A stretch of DNA of 64,000 nt from Azonexus sp. (GTDB taxonomy: Bacteria; Pseudomonadota; Gammaproteobacteria; Burkholderiales; Rhodocyclaceae), in NCBI RefSeq assembly GCF_030824335.1, contig NZ_JAVBXX010000006.1, positions 124,001 to 188,000 on the forward strand, written 5' to 3'. The position numbers and the translations under genes were made by a program. Under the pieces are notes generated by a model, which saw nothing but the letters and a program-made list of their open reading frames with translations, was not told the origin of the DNA and searched no databases. The stretch's first letter is position 1, and the number at the start of each line of letters is the position of its first letter. Shown here one piece after another: positions 49,772 to 57,483 of this stretch.

Positions 49772-51247
49772 ATGCTCAAAAACGCCCTGATGGTCCAAGG
49801 CACCACCTCCGATGCTGGCAAAACGACGCTGGTTGCAGCGCTGTGCCGCATTTTGCAGCGCCGGGGAGTCAAGGTTGCGCCGTTCAAGCCGCAGAACATG
49901 GCGCTCAATTCGGCGGTGACCGTCGATGGCGGTGAGATTGGTCGGGCACAGGCGCTGCAAGCGCTGGCTTGCGGCCTTGAACCGCATACCGATTTCAACC
50001 CGGTGCTGTTGAAGCCGACGACTGACAAGAAGGCGCAGGTGATCATCCACGGCAAGGTCGCCACCGACCTCGATGCCAAGGCTTACCACGACTACAAACC
50101 ACGGGCGATGGGCGCGGTTTTGGCCTCCTGGGCGCGGTTGACCGCAAAATTTGACTGCGTGCTGGTCGAAGGCGCCGGTTCGCCGGCCGAGATCAACCTG
50201 CGCGACCGCGACATCGCCAACATGGGCTTTGCCGAGGCGGTCGATTGCCCGGTCATCATCGTCGCCGATATCGACCGTGGCGGCGTCTTCGCGCATCTGG
50301 TCGGTACGCTGGACTTGTTGTCCGAATCGGAACAAAACCGCGTCGTCGGCTTCGTCATCAACCGCTTTCGCGGCGACATCGCGCTGCTCGAATCCGGTCT
50401 CGACTGGCTGGAACAGCGCACCGGCAAGCCGGTGCTCGGCGTTCTGCCCTATCTGCACGGATTGATGCTCGATGCCGAAGACGCCATTGCCACGGCTGCG
50501 GTCGACGGCAAGAAAAGCGCGAAATTGAAAGTGATTGCGCCGGCCTATCCGCGCACGTCGAACCACAACGACCTTGATCCGCTACGCCTGCACCCGGAAG
50601 TCGATTTCCGCTGGATCGCGCCGGGCGAAACCCCGCCGCCGGCCGACCTGATCGTCCTGCCCGGCTCCAAGGCTGTGCGCGCCGATATCGCCTGGCTGCG
50701 CGAAAAAGGCTGGGACCAGGCGATCGCCCGACACCTGCGTTATGGCGGCAAGGTGATCGGCTTGTGTGGTGGCTACCAGATGCTCGGCGAAACCATTCAT
50801 GATCCGCTCGGCCTGGAAGGGCAAGCGGGCAGCACGCCGGGCCTGGGCTTTCTCGCGGTCGACACGACGCTGGAGAGCGAAAAGCAGCTACGCAACGTCA
50901 GCGGGCATTTGGCGCTGGCCGGCGCGCCGGCCATGACTGGCTATGAAATTCACCTCGGTGTGACCCGCGGCACCGGTTTGTCGCGCTCCGCCGTGCACTT
51001 GGTAGATGGGCTGGAAGGGGGGCGACAAGACGGCGCCATCTCGGCCGATGACCTAGTATTGGGCACTTATTGCCACGGCGTTTTCGACCATCCCGAGGCG
51101 TTGACCGCACTATTGGCCTGGGCTGGCATGCGCGACCCCGAAACCATCGATTTCGCCGCCCGTCGCGAAGCCGATTTGAATCGCTTGGCCGATTCGGTTG
51201 AAGCGGCGCTGGATTGGGAAAAACTCAGGCCGTATTTGCCAGTTTGA
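49772..51247 (+). CDS. cobQ: Cobyric acid synthase (glutamine-hydrolysing)
   Basis: A 491-residue enzyme of two parts. The N-terminal dethiobiotin-synthetase-like ATPase has [21 protein letters not shown] and [25 protein letters not shown]. The C-terminal type I-like glutamine amidotransferase has [18 protein letters not shown] with the nucleophile cysteine. It amidates adenosylcobyrinic a,c-diamide. An open frame begins 54 bases upstream, but the ATG at 49772 gives the usual start [17 protein letters not shown]. No riboswitch precedes it. Confidence 0.95.
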   Translation: MLKNALMVQGTTSDAGKTTLVAALCRILQRRGVKVAPFKPQNMALNSAVTVDGGEIGRAQALQALACGLEPHTDFNPVLLKPTTDKKAQVIIHGKVATDLDAKAYHDYKPRAMGAVLASWARLTAKFDCVLVEGAGSPAEINLRDRDIANMGFAEAVDCPVIIVADIDRGGVFAHLVGTLDLLSESEQNRVVGFVINRFRGDIALLESGLDWLEQRTGKPVLGVLPYLHGLMLDAEDAIATAAVDGKKSAKLKVIAPAYPRTSNHNDLDPLRLHPEVDFRWIAPGETPPPADLIVLPGSKAVRADIAWLREKGWDQAIARHLRYGGKVIGLCGGYQMLGETIHDPLGLEGQAGSTPGLGFLAVDTTLESEKQLRNVSGHLALAGAPAMTGYEIHLGVTRGTGLSRSAVHLVDGLEGGRQDGAISADDLVLGTYCHGVFDHPEALTALLAWAGMRDPETIDFAARREADLNRLADSVEAALDWEKLRPYLPV

Positions 51248-51351
51248 ATGCAGCGCAGCGGGGAAATTGGCTGAAAAAGCCAGTCCCCGCTGTTTGGTTT
51301 CGCTCTCCTAAGTGACATAATCTGACGATTACAAAAGCATAGGGGGCGGCC

Positions 51352-53127
51352 TTGGCTGCGCTGATACCGGCAATCGGCACCTGCGTCTCGCGCATGACGG
51401 GCGGTGAACGGCGCCTGGCATATCGCCTCGAACAAAAACTCGAAGCCGACTGGCTGCTCTGGTACGACGTACCGCTCGGCCCGCGCAATGTGCATCCCGA
51501 CTTTGTCGTCTTCAACCCGCGCCGTGGTCTGCTGGTGCTCGAGGTCAAGGACTGGAAGCTCGACACCATCCGCGATATCGACCGGCAAAGCGTCAGCATC
51601 CTTACCCCGCATGGTCTCAAACGCGTCGTCAACCCACTCGAACAGGCCCGGCAATACGCTCACGAAGTCAGCAATTTGCTGCAACGCGACCCGCAGCTCA
51701 CCATCAACAGCGGCCGCCTGCAGGGATCACTGCTCTTCCCGTGGAGCTACGGTGTCGTCCTCGCCAACATCAGCCGCAAGCAATTCGACAGCACCAATCT
51801 CGGTGACGTGATCGAAGCCCATCGTGTCATTTGTCAGGACGAAATGACAGAAAGCATCGATGCCGAAGCCTTTCAGGAACGGCTGTGGGGCATGCTGCCC
51901 TTTGCCCGCAGCGTGCCGTTGTCGCTGCCGCAGATCGACCGCATCCGCTGGCACCTGTTTCCGGAAATCCGCATCGTCGCCCCCGTGCAAAGTGGCCTGT
52001 TCGACGAGCCGGAAGCGGAAATTCCCGACATCGTCCGCGTCATGGATATCCAGCAGGAACAACTGGCGCGCAGCCTTGGCGAAGGCCACCGCGTCATTCA
52101 CGGCGTGGCCGGCAGCGGCAAGACGCTGATTCTTGGCTACCGCGCTGAACACCTGGCCAAGGTCTGCGCCCGGCCCATTCTCGTGCTCTGCTACAACCGT
52201 ACCCTGGCCAAGCGGCTGGCGCGCAGCATGGCGGCCAAGGGGCTGGCCGACAAGGTGCTCGTCCATAGTTTCCACCAGTGGTGCCGCGCTCAACTCGTCG
52301 CCTACGATGCCGGCCTGCCGGAAAACGGCAAGGACAATGATTTTTACGCTTCCGAACTGGTCGACCGCATCATTCGTGCCGTAGACGCCAACATCATCCC
52401 GGCCGGCCAGTACGACGCCGTGCTGATCGACGAAGGCCACGACTTCCAGCCGGAATGGCTCAAGCTCGTCACCCAGATGGTCAACCCGAGCACCAACTCG
52501 CTGCTCGTTCTTTACGACGACGCCCAATCCATCTATGGCCGCGACAAGCGCGGCAAACTCAGCTTCAAGAGCCTGGGCATCCAGGCCCAGGGGCGCACCA
52601 CCATCCTCAAGATCAACTACCGCAATACGCAGGAAGTGCTCGAACTGGCCAGCGGCATCGCCAGCGACCTGCTCAAGCCCAGCGCCTCGGACGAAGACGG
52701 CGTACCGCTGGTCGCCCCGGTCAGCGCCGGCCGCCACGGCCCCAAGCCGCTACTGATCAAGCTGCCGAGCATTCAGGCAGAAGCCGACTACATCGCCAAG
52801 CACCTGAAAGAAGCCCACAAGACCGGCACCCCGTGGAGCGACATGGCGGTGATCTACCGCGACTACCCGCACATCGGCAAACCGGTATTGGCAACGCTGA
52901 GGAAGGCCGGTATCCCGGTGACCTATCAGGACGACATCACCTTCGCCGAAAAGGAAGACACCGTGAAGTTCCTGACCATGCACAGCTGCAAGGGGCTGGA
53001 GTTCCCGCTGGTGGCGATACCGGGGGCGGGGCGGGCGGTGGATGAAGGGCGGAAGGATGAGGAGGCGCGGTTGTTGTATGTGGCGATGACGCGGGCGACT
53101 AGGGAATTAATGATATGCGAACAATAA
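51352..53127 (+). CDS. NERD-nuclease and SF1 helicase fusion protein (candidate defence gene)
   Basis: A 591-residue protein. Residues 15-120 form a NERD domain: HPDFVVFNPRRGLLVLEVKDW holds the D...ExK nuclease core. Residues 235-591 form a UvrD/Rep-like helicase: Walker A in HGVAGSGKT (about 250), Walker B LIDEGHDF (about 357), motif III-like LLVLYDDAQSIYG and motif VI LLYVAMTRAT. NERD-helicase fusions recur in defence islands, and a nuclease-helicase (Nhi) of similar plan blocks phage in staphylococci. Its TTG start follows GGGGGCGG. Base composition is like the chromosome. Confidence 0.85.
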   Translation: MAALIPAIGTCVSRMTGGERRLAYRLEQKLEADWLLWYDVPLGPRNVHPDFVVFNPRRGLLVLEVKDWKLDTIRDIDRQSVSILTPHGLKRVVNPLEQARQYAHEVSNLLQRDPQLTINSGRLQGSLLFPWSYGVVLANISRKQFDSTNLGDVIEAHRVICQDEMTESIDAEAFQERLWGMLPFARSVPLSLPQIDRIRWHLFPEIRIVAPVQSGLFDEPEAEIPDIVRVMDIQQEQLARSLGEGHRVIHGVAGSGKTLILGYRAEHLAKVCARPILVLCYNRTLAKRLARSMAAKGLADKVLVHSFHQWCRAQLVAYDAGLPENGKDNDFYASELVDRIIRAVDANIIPAGQYDAVLIDEGHDFQPEWLKLVTQMVNPSTNSLLVLYDDAQSIYGRDKRGKLSFKSLGIQAQGRTTILKINYRNTQEVLELASGIASDLLKPSASDEDGVPLVAPVSAGRHGPKPLLIKLPSIQAEADYIAKHLKEAHKTGTPWSDMAVIYRDYPHIGKPVLATLRKAGIPVTYQDDITFAEKEDTVKFLTMHSCKGLEFPLVAIPGAGRAVDEGRKDEEARLLYVAMTRATRELMICEQ

Positions 53128-53142
53128 GGGTTGGGATACAGA

Positions 53143-54852
53143 ATGAAAATTGATGCAAGTGATAAAGAGATTCAAGATATATTTTCTTTAGGGTATTTTA
53201 GAATTCCACGATTCCAGCGTCCGTATTCGTGGGAGCGTGATGAGGTTGAAAACTTTTGGGATGATGTTGTATTGGATCAAGGAAGTGATTATTTCATTGG
53301 TTCTATGGTTGTTTATCAGCAAAATAAGCCGTACTTTGGGATTGTTGATGGGCAGCAGCGGCTGACTACAATAACTCTAATGTTGGCGGCAATAAGAAAT
53401 GAATTTGCGGCAATAGGTGAGGATAACCTTGCTCGTGGTGTTCATAAATATGTTGAACAGCCAAATATAGATAATCAGCAAGAGTTTGTCTTGAATTCTG
53501 AGACGTCTTTTCCTTATCTGCAGGCACACATTCAAAGTTTTGATGGGTATAAGTTTCAGTGTGATGTCGGTGTAGAAGAGCAAAATCTCATGGCTGCTTT
53601 TCAGATAATTTCCGATCGACTGCAAGCAAAGATCGGCAAATCTAACAGCGTGGATGGACAGCTCTCGTTATTCTCAGAAAAAGTGGCTGTCGGGACTTTG
53701 AAATCATTGCGCGATAAGATACTTTCTCTGAAGCTTGTATTTATTCAGCTGGATAATGAGCAGGATGCATACTTAATTTTTGAAACTCTTAATGCGAGAG
53801 GTAGGGATTTAAATACGTCAGATTTGGTGAAAAGCTTGCTTCTGAAAAAAATTCGTGCGACTAGTGCCACTTTGGATTCGGCAAAGGAGTCTTGGAATGC
53901 ATTGGTTAAAAGTTTTGATGACATAAGTGAAACAGGCGTTCTTGATACTTTTTTGCTCCACTATTGGATATCTGCTCATGCCTATACGACAGATAAAAAA
54001 CTATATTCAGAAATATCAAGATTTGTTGGTGATGACGACCAGAAAGCGGCTGGTTTATTGAGATTGTTGAGTGATTCAGCAAATATCTATCGTGTGCAAA
54101 TTAACCCTGTTGGACATTTTTGGAGCAAAGAAGAGTTTGATATTAAGAAAACTCTTATTGCGTTTCGTTTGTTTAAAGTAAAGCAACAGTCGTCGATGGT
54201 TTTGTCGATTCTTCGTGCCTACTATAAAAAAATAATAACCCTTCGCGTTGCTAAGGTTGCATTGCGAAAAATAGAATATTTTCACTTTGTCTTTAATGCT
54301 GTAACGTCGCAACGGTCATCTGGATCTATTGCAACAATTTACTCAAGTCATGCTATACGATTGAGTAATGCAAAATCTAATGATGAATGCCAAATAATTT
54401 TTAGCTCTCTATTTCTGGCATTGTCAGATAAGTTGCCAAACTACGAGGAGTTCGAAGTAAAATTTTGTGAATTTGAGTATTTGTCAAATATAACAAAATA
54501 CAAAAATGTCATTAAGTATGCCTTGAGTTTATTGTATGGCAATACTATTTGTGGGCTAGATATTAACCATGATTCGCTGACGATTGAGCATTTGATTCCT
54601 GAGTCTTCTATAAAAAATGGGGTTTCTGCATCAATTGTTGCAAATATTGGTAACCTTATTCTTGTTGACGAAAAGACTAATAGTAATGATCTTCGTGATA
54701 AATCTCCCGTTGAAAAAATAAAAAATCTTAAGAGTTGTGGCTACCCTTTGGAGCTTGTCGGTGTTTGTTCGGATGATTGGAGTGAGCTTGATATTAAAAA
54801 CAGAGCAAAATTTGTCGCGTTGTCTTTGTATAAGTCAATGAAGATTAAATAA
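53143..54852 (+). CDS. DUF262-DUF1524 (GmrSD-type) nuclease protein
   Basis: A 569-residue protein. The N-terminal DUF262 domain has RIPRFQRPYSWERDEVENFWDDV and the nucleotidase/ParB-like motif FGIVDGQQRLTTI (about residue 66). The C-terminal DUF1524 HNH-type nuclease has LTIEHLIPES (about residue 480) and NIGNLILVDEKTN. GmrSD-like proteins restrict modified phage DNA. The gene is markedly AT-rich against its neighbours, with ATA, TTA and AAA codons common, showing recent transfer. It starts 16 bases after the helicase gene on the same strand. The ATG at 53143 with GGGAT upstream is preferred to a TTG 12 bases earlier. Confidence 0.88.
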   Translation: MKIDASDKEIQDIFSLGYFRIPRFQRPYSWERDEVENFWDDVVLDQGSDYFIGSMVVYQQNKPYFGIVDGQQRLTTITLMLAAIRNEFAAIGEDNLARGVHKYVEQPNIDNQQEFVLNSETSFPYLQAHIQSFDGYKFQCDVGVEEQNLMAAFQIISDRLQAKIGKSNSVDGQLSLFSEKVAVGTLKSLRDKILSLKLVFIQLDNEQDAYLIFETLNARGRDLNTSDLVKSLLLKKIRATSATLDSAKESWNALVKSFDDISETGVLDTFLLHYWISAHAYTTDKKLYSEISRFVGDDDQKAAGLLRLLSDSANIYRVQINPVGHFWSKEEFDIKKTLIAFRLFKVKQQSSMVLSILRAYYKKIITLRVAKVALRKIEYFHFVFNAVTSQRSSGSIATIYSSHAIRLSNAKSNDECQIIFSSLFLALSDKLPNYEEFEVKFCEFEYLSNITKYKNVIKYALSLLYGNTICGLDINHDSLTIEHLIPESSIKNGVSASIVANIGNLILVDEKTNSNDLRDKSPVEKIKNLKSCGYPLELVGVCSDDWSELDIKNRAKFVALSLYKSMKIK

Positions 54853-54898
54853 CTAAAAAATCGGTTTAAATCGTAGAGAACCACTAAAACGGGTCGGA

Positions 54899-54928
54899 GT
54901 GAATTAATTTAATTCGGCAATTAATCAC
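54899..54928. repeat. AT-rich inverted repeat after the DUF262 gene
   Basis: GTGAATTAATT (54899-54909) and AATTAATCAC (54919-54928) pair with a single bulged A. It lies 46 bases after the stop in otherwise gene-free DNA and precedes a T-rich stretch, so it may be a weak terminator or an operator for the next gene. Confidence 0.45.
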
Positions 54929-54965
54929 CCTGACTTCTTTAGTTTCTTTTGTCAAAATATTCGAA

Positions 54966-55322
54966 ATGACACCAACCCAATCCAAACAAATCATTTCATC
55001 CCTCGCCAACGGCGTTGATCCGGAGACCGGCGAACTGCTTCCTGCTGAGAGCGTCATCAACGATCCGCAAATTGTCCGGGCGCTTTTCGTTGCCGTACAG
55101 GCGCTGGAAAAGGCCGAAAAGCGGGTGGAGCGAGAACGTTCCTTGCCGGAAAATGCCGGTGGCGCGTGGTCGGCTGAAGAAGATGCCGATCTGCTGGCCT
55201 GCTTCGATCAGGGCGTCAGCGCCAAGCAGCTTGCGGCAAAACACCGGCGTACAGAGGGGGCGATTGCTTCTCGTCTGGTGCGTCTGGGACGCATCGCCGA
55301 CCGGGCCGAGTTGAAGAAATAG
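54966..55322 (+). CDS. Small HTH/SANT-like hypothetical protein
   Basis: A 118-residue protein. The N-terminal half begins SLANGVDPETGELLPAESVINDPQIVRALFVAVQALEKAEKR, a helical region; the C-terminal half GGAWSAEEDADLLACFDQGVSAKQLAAKHRRTEGAIASRLVRLGRI is a Myb/SANT-like helix-turn-helix. Proteins of this shape are common in proteobacterial accessory DNA without assigned function. Base composition returns to GC-rich here, marking the end of the AT-rich import. Confidence 0.7.
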   Translation: MTPTQSKQIISSLANGVDPETGELLPAESVINDPQIVRALFVAVQALEKAEKRVERERSLPENAGGAWSAEEDADLLACFDQGVSAKQLAAKHRRTEGAIASRLVRLGRIADRAELKK

Positions 55323-55362
55323 GTGGCAAGGGTCGGGTTGATCTCGGTTTATTGCCGATTCC

Positions 55363-55382
55363 TACGGTCGACCGCAAAACCG
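55363..55382. repeat. Intergenic copy of the TGCGGTCRACC repeat
   Basis: Minus strand: CGGTTTTGCGGTCGACCGTA. It keeps the TTTTGCGGTCGACC core of the dispersed element in the 138-base gap before the broken XRE gene. Confidence 0.55.
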
Positions 55383-55408
55383 GCGGCAATTCTTTTTGCG
55401 ATCTGAAA

Positions 55409-55460
55409 AGTGTTTCTCAATATTCACAAGCCGGTCAGTTTGACTAGTATGAGAAACACT
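55409..55460. promoter_or_regulatory. Widely spaced 11-base inverted repeat upstream of the XRE fragment
   Basis: AGTGTTTCTCA (55409-55419) and TGAGAAACACT (55450-55460) are perfect inverted repeats separated by 30 bases, 41 bases centre to centre, close to four helical turns. The right arm ends where the ATG of the broken regulator begins (55461). The layout suits two operator half-sites bound on one face, as for HipB/XRE autoregulators. Confidence 0.7.
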
Positions 55461-55773
55461 ATGCCTACCAAAGCCCGCCAATTCCCGCCGTCGTCGCCGA
55501 TGCTGCCCTCGGTGTCGGCTTCGAACCCGGCGCAAGGCCTTGCAGGTCAGTGTCACGGCTTTGGCCGAGGCAGCGGGGATGTCGCGGGTGAGCGTGCATC
55601 GCATCGAGCAGGGTGAGCCATCGGTGACGATGGGGGCTTATCTGAATGTGCTGGCGGCGCTGGGAATGAATTATTGGGCAACGGATACAGGTGAAGCGCC
55701 GTCAAAAAACGCGGCGGACGACAAGGCTGGCTGGTTATTGGCATGGTCGTGCCAAATTCTGGCTCGATTTTAG
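55461..55773 (+). pseudogene. Frameshifted XRE-family (HipB-like) regulator
   Basis: The ATG at 55461 opens MPTKARQFPPSSPMLP, but the helix-turn-helix is in the +1 frame: LRTRRKALQVSVTALAEAAG then MSRVSVHRIEQGEPSVTMGA. No stop or good start lies between in the second frame, so one gene has lost its frame between about 55500 and 55530. Two single-base losses, giving MLALGVRLRTRRKALQ, would explain it. The upstream palindrome is intact. The C-terminus after LNVLAALGMNYWATD is short. Sequencing error is an alternative to true decay. Confidence 0.65.
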
Positions 55774-55790
55774 GTGGCCGATTTTTTAGC

Positions 55791-55815
55791 CATTTTCCCC
55801 GGTTGACCGCAGAAA
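55791..55815. repeat. Intergenic copy of the TGCGGTCRACC repeat at the module edge
   Basis: Minus strand reads TTTCTGCGGTCAACCGGGGA then AAATG. It abuts, and overlaps by six bases, the left copy of the 59-bp direct repeat. Confidence 0.6.
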
Positions 55816-55868
55816 CCTACCCCAGCCGCCCAATCCGTTCCGCTGTGGTCTGCACCTGCCTTTCCAGT
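55810..55868. repeat. Left copy of a 59-bp direct repeat (remnant of the yjjJ 3' end)
   Basis: Matches 57425-57483 in 57 of 59 positions. On the minus strand it encodes LERQVQTTAERIGRLG and a stop, against LERHVQTAAERIGRLG in intact yjjJ. With an ATG at 55879-55877 it forms a 20-codon remnant directly after the ATPase stop. The duplicate is either the scar of an integration that rebuilt the gene end or of unequal recombination. Confidence 0.85.
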
Positions 55869-55881
55869 AGTTCGCTCATGC

Positions 55882-57021
55882 TCATCCTGGCATTTTGTTC
55901 TTGTACCAACTCGCCAGGCTTTCGTCCTCCGGGGCATAGTCACCGTAGGCCGCACGCCAGACTAAGCCCTTTTCACGCAAGGCATCCAGAGCAGCCTGAA
56001 CCGATGGAACCGAAACCTTGTCCTGCTGCAAAAGGCTGGCATACGCGCGCATCGAGGCCTCGGAAAAGGGGACGTAATTCCTGCCCTGAGCGATGAGGGT
56101 CTCCAGCACCGCCCGCTGAATGTCAGGCAAGCCGGCGAACTCGCTTTCCATTGCGCCCCACATCCGCTCCTTGATTTCTTCCGCACCATTCTTCAGCGCC
56201 TCACCAAGGTGCTCCGCGCCAGCATCCAGGGCAATCTCGCCGACGATGCTCCGCAGCATCTCTGGGCGGTGCCCGACCAGTTTGAAGGCTTCAAACATGT
56301 CCTCGTGACGAAACTGGTTGTCATCCGCCAGCATCGGGTTCACGAAGTCGGTATAGGCGTCGGTGAAATCCTTGGTCAGCAAGGGGAAGCGCGTCACCTG
56401 GGAGCCGAAAAAAGGCTGGGTACGTTTCAACACCAGATGGGCCAGCTTGTCACGGTTGGAACCCGTCAAAACGATGAACAGCCCTTGCTGCCCGCTCCCC
56501 TGGTTCAAGTGATCGCGTGCCGCCTTGAGGGCAAACATGGCATCCACGCCGGCCTGGGTTGAGAGTGCGTGCTGCGCTTCGTCAATGACGATGGCGACGG
56601 GCGCTTTCCCGGCCTCAACCAAAGCCTCCAGCGCATCAGCCAGCGTCAGCCCGGTTGGTAGCTCCAGGGAATCGAGGTTCAGGCTCAAGGCGCCGAACAC
56701 ATTCACTTTTTCAAGCCCGCTCGCCTTGGCCATCTTGGCGATGACACCGGCAAAAGTACCAATTTTCGCTTTGACAGCACTGGTAATCAGCAACGTCGGG
56801 TCTTTCGATTTGTCCGCCCACAGGTCCACATAGATCGTGGTCCAGCCTCGCTTTTGCATGGCGGGAAGCAGGTCTTCACGCAGGAAAGTGCTTTTCCCCG
56901 TGCGTCTTGGTGCCGCCAGGAACAAGCCGGAGCGACTATCCGCCAAACCTTGGCCCCCCAAGGCTGTCGCAATAACTCTCCGCCAGACCTGGGCAATGGA
57001 AGGTAAACGGCTTGATTGCAC
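55882..57021 (-). CDS. Orphan AAA-type ATPase
   Basis: A 379-residue P-loop protein: Walker A in LAAPRRTGKSTF (about 36-47), Walker B in VAIVIDEAQHAL (about 146), a sensor-like FIVLTGSNRDKLAHL and a C-terminal winged-helix-like region (about 300-379). It resembles archaeal-type/ExeA-like ATPases that accompany mobile elements or defence genes; no partner nuclease is recognised. The start is a GTG preceded by AGGATGA; an ATG five bases upstream is in another frame. It lies between the two 59-bp repeats. Confidence 0.75.
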   Translation of the reverse strand: MQSSRLPSIAQVWRRVIATALGGQGLADSRSGLFLAAPRRTGKSTFLREDLLPAMQKRGWTTIYVDLWADKSKDPTLLITSAVKAKIGTFAGVIAKMAKASGLEKVNVFGALSLNLDSLELPTGLTLADALEALVEAGKAPVAIVIDEAQHALSTQAGVDAMFALKAARDHLNQGSGQQGLFIVLTGSNRDKLAHLVLKRTQPFFGSQVTRFPLLTKDFTDAYTDFVNPMLADDNQFRHEDMFEAFKLVGHRPEMLRSIVGEIALDAGAEHLGEALKNGAEEIKERMWGAMESEFAGLPDIQRAVLETLIAQGRNYVPFSEASMRAYASLLQQDKVSVPSVQAALDALREKGLVWRAAYGDYAPEDESLASWYKNKMPG

Positions 57022-57036
57022 TCATCCTGGGCTCCA

Positions 57037-57097
57037 ACTTATGGCTACTTATGGTTGGAGTTATAACTTATGGTTTTCGACATAAGTCAGGATAAGT
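57037..57097. promoter_or_regulatory. Cluster of ACTTATGG sites upstream of the ATPase gene
   Basis: Three exact direct copies of ACTTATGG start at 57037, 57047 and 57066 (spacings 10 and 19, about one and two helical turns). Inverted copies ACTTATG (57087-57081) and ACTTATC (57097-57091) follow. They cover the region just upstream of the GTG start, so a cooperatively binding regulator is likely; an iteron-like role is another option. Confidence 0.6.
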
Positions 57098-57146
57098 TGG
57101 CTCAACATTCGATGTCGGCCTCCTCAGGGCAAGCCGGTTTTCCAGA

Positions 57147-57170
57147 CTTTTGCGGTCAACCGGGAAAAAA
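57147..57170. repeat. Intergenic copy of the TGCGGTCRACC repeat
   Basis: Plus strand CTTTTGCGGTCAACCGGGAA followed by four A. Best example of the extended element, located between the ATPase promoter region and the decayed HTH gene. Confidence 0.65.
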
Positions 57171-57179
57171 CAGCCAAAA

Positions 57180-57206
57180 CCAAAATCGGCCGGGTATTAC
57201 CGGCCG
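57180..57206 (-). terminator. Terminator-like hairpin after the decayed HTH gene
   Basis: CGGCCGG and CCGGCCG (57187-57193, 57200-57206) form a perfect seven-pair stem with a six-base loop; on the minus strand it is followed by ATTTTGGTTTT. It would end transcription coming from yjjJ. Confidence 0.6.
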
Positions 57207-57232
57207 TTGTTTCATCCCTTGCCCAACTCGAA

Positions 57233-57420
57233 TCAGTGGCGTTTGACGTCCTTCAAGGCGCGCTTGAAGGCTTTCAGGTCTTTCGCTGCAAAAACTGATT
57301 TCTGCCGCCGACTTGATCGGGAATTATTTTTTTAGCCTGCACGTAACGGCGAAAGGTCGGGACGGAAACTTCCAGATATTCCGCTGCTTCGCTGACGGTG
57401 AAAGTTGCGCTGACAACTGC
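57233..57420 (-). pseudogene. Decayed excisionase-like HTH gene
   Basis: The minus strand encodes SATFTVSEAAEYLEVSVPTF then RRYVQAKKIIPDQVGGRNQF, an HTH_17/excisionase-type domain. After NQF the frame breaks in a run of five A (plus strand 57290-57294); the shifted frame continues AAKDLKAFKRALKDVKRH and a stop at 57233, the expected tail. No start codon is available upstream: the frame runs straight into the yjjJ 3' repeat. So both ends show damage, with one probable homopolymer frameshift. Confidence 0.65.
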
Positions 57421-57424
57421 GTTC

Positions 57425-57483
57425 CAGAAACCTACCCCAGCCGCCCAATCCGTTCCGCTGCGGTCTGCACGTGCCTTTCCAGT
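57425..57483. repeat. Right copy of the 59-bp direct repeat (3' end of intact yjjJ)
   Basis: Partner of 55810-55868, 57 of 59 identical and in the same orientation. It includes the last 16 yjjJ codons, its stop and seven bases beyond. The 1.6 kb between the copies holds the ATPase and HTH remnant. Confidence 0.85.

Noticed and set aside
55810..57483. Insertion sequence with terminal inverted repeats
   Set aside because: The flanking 59-bp copies are direct repeats of a gene end, and no transposase is encoded between them.
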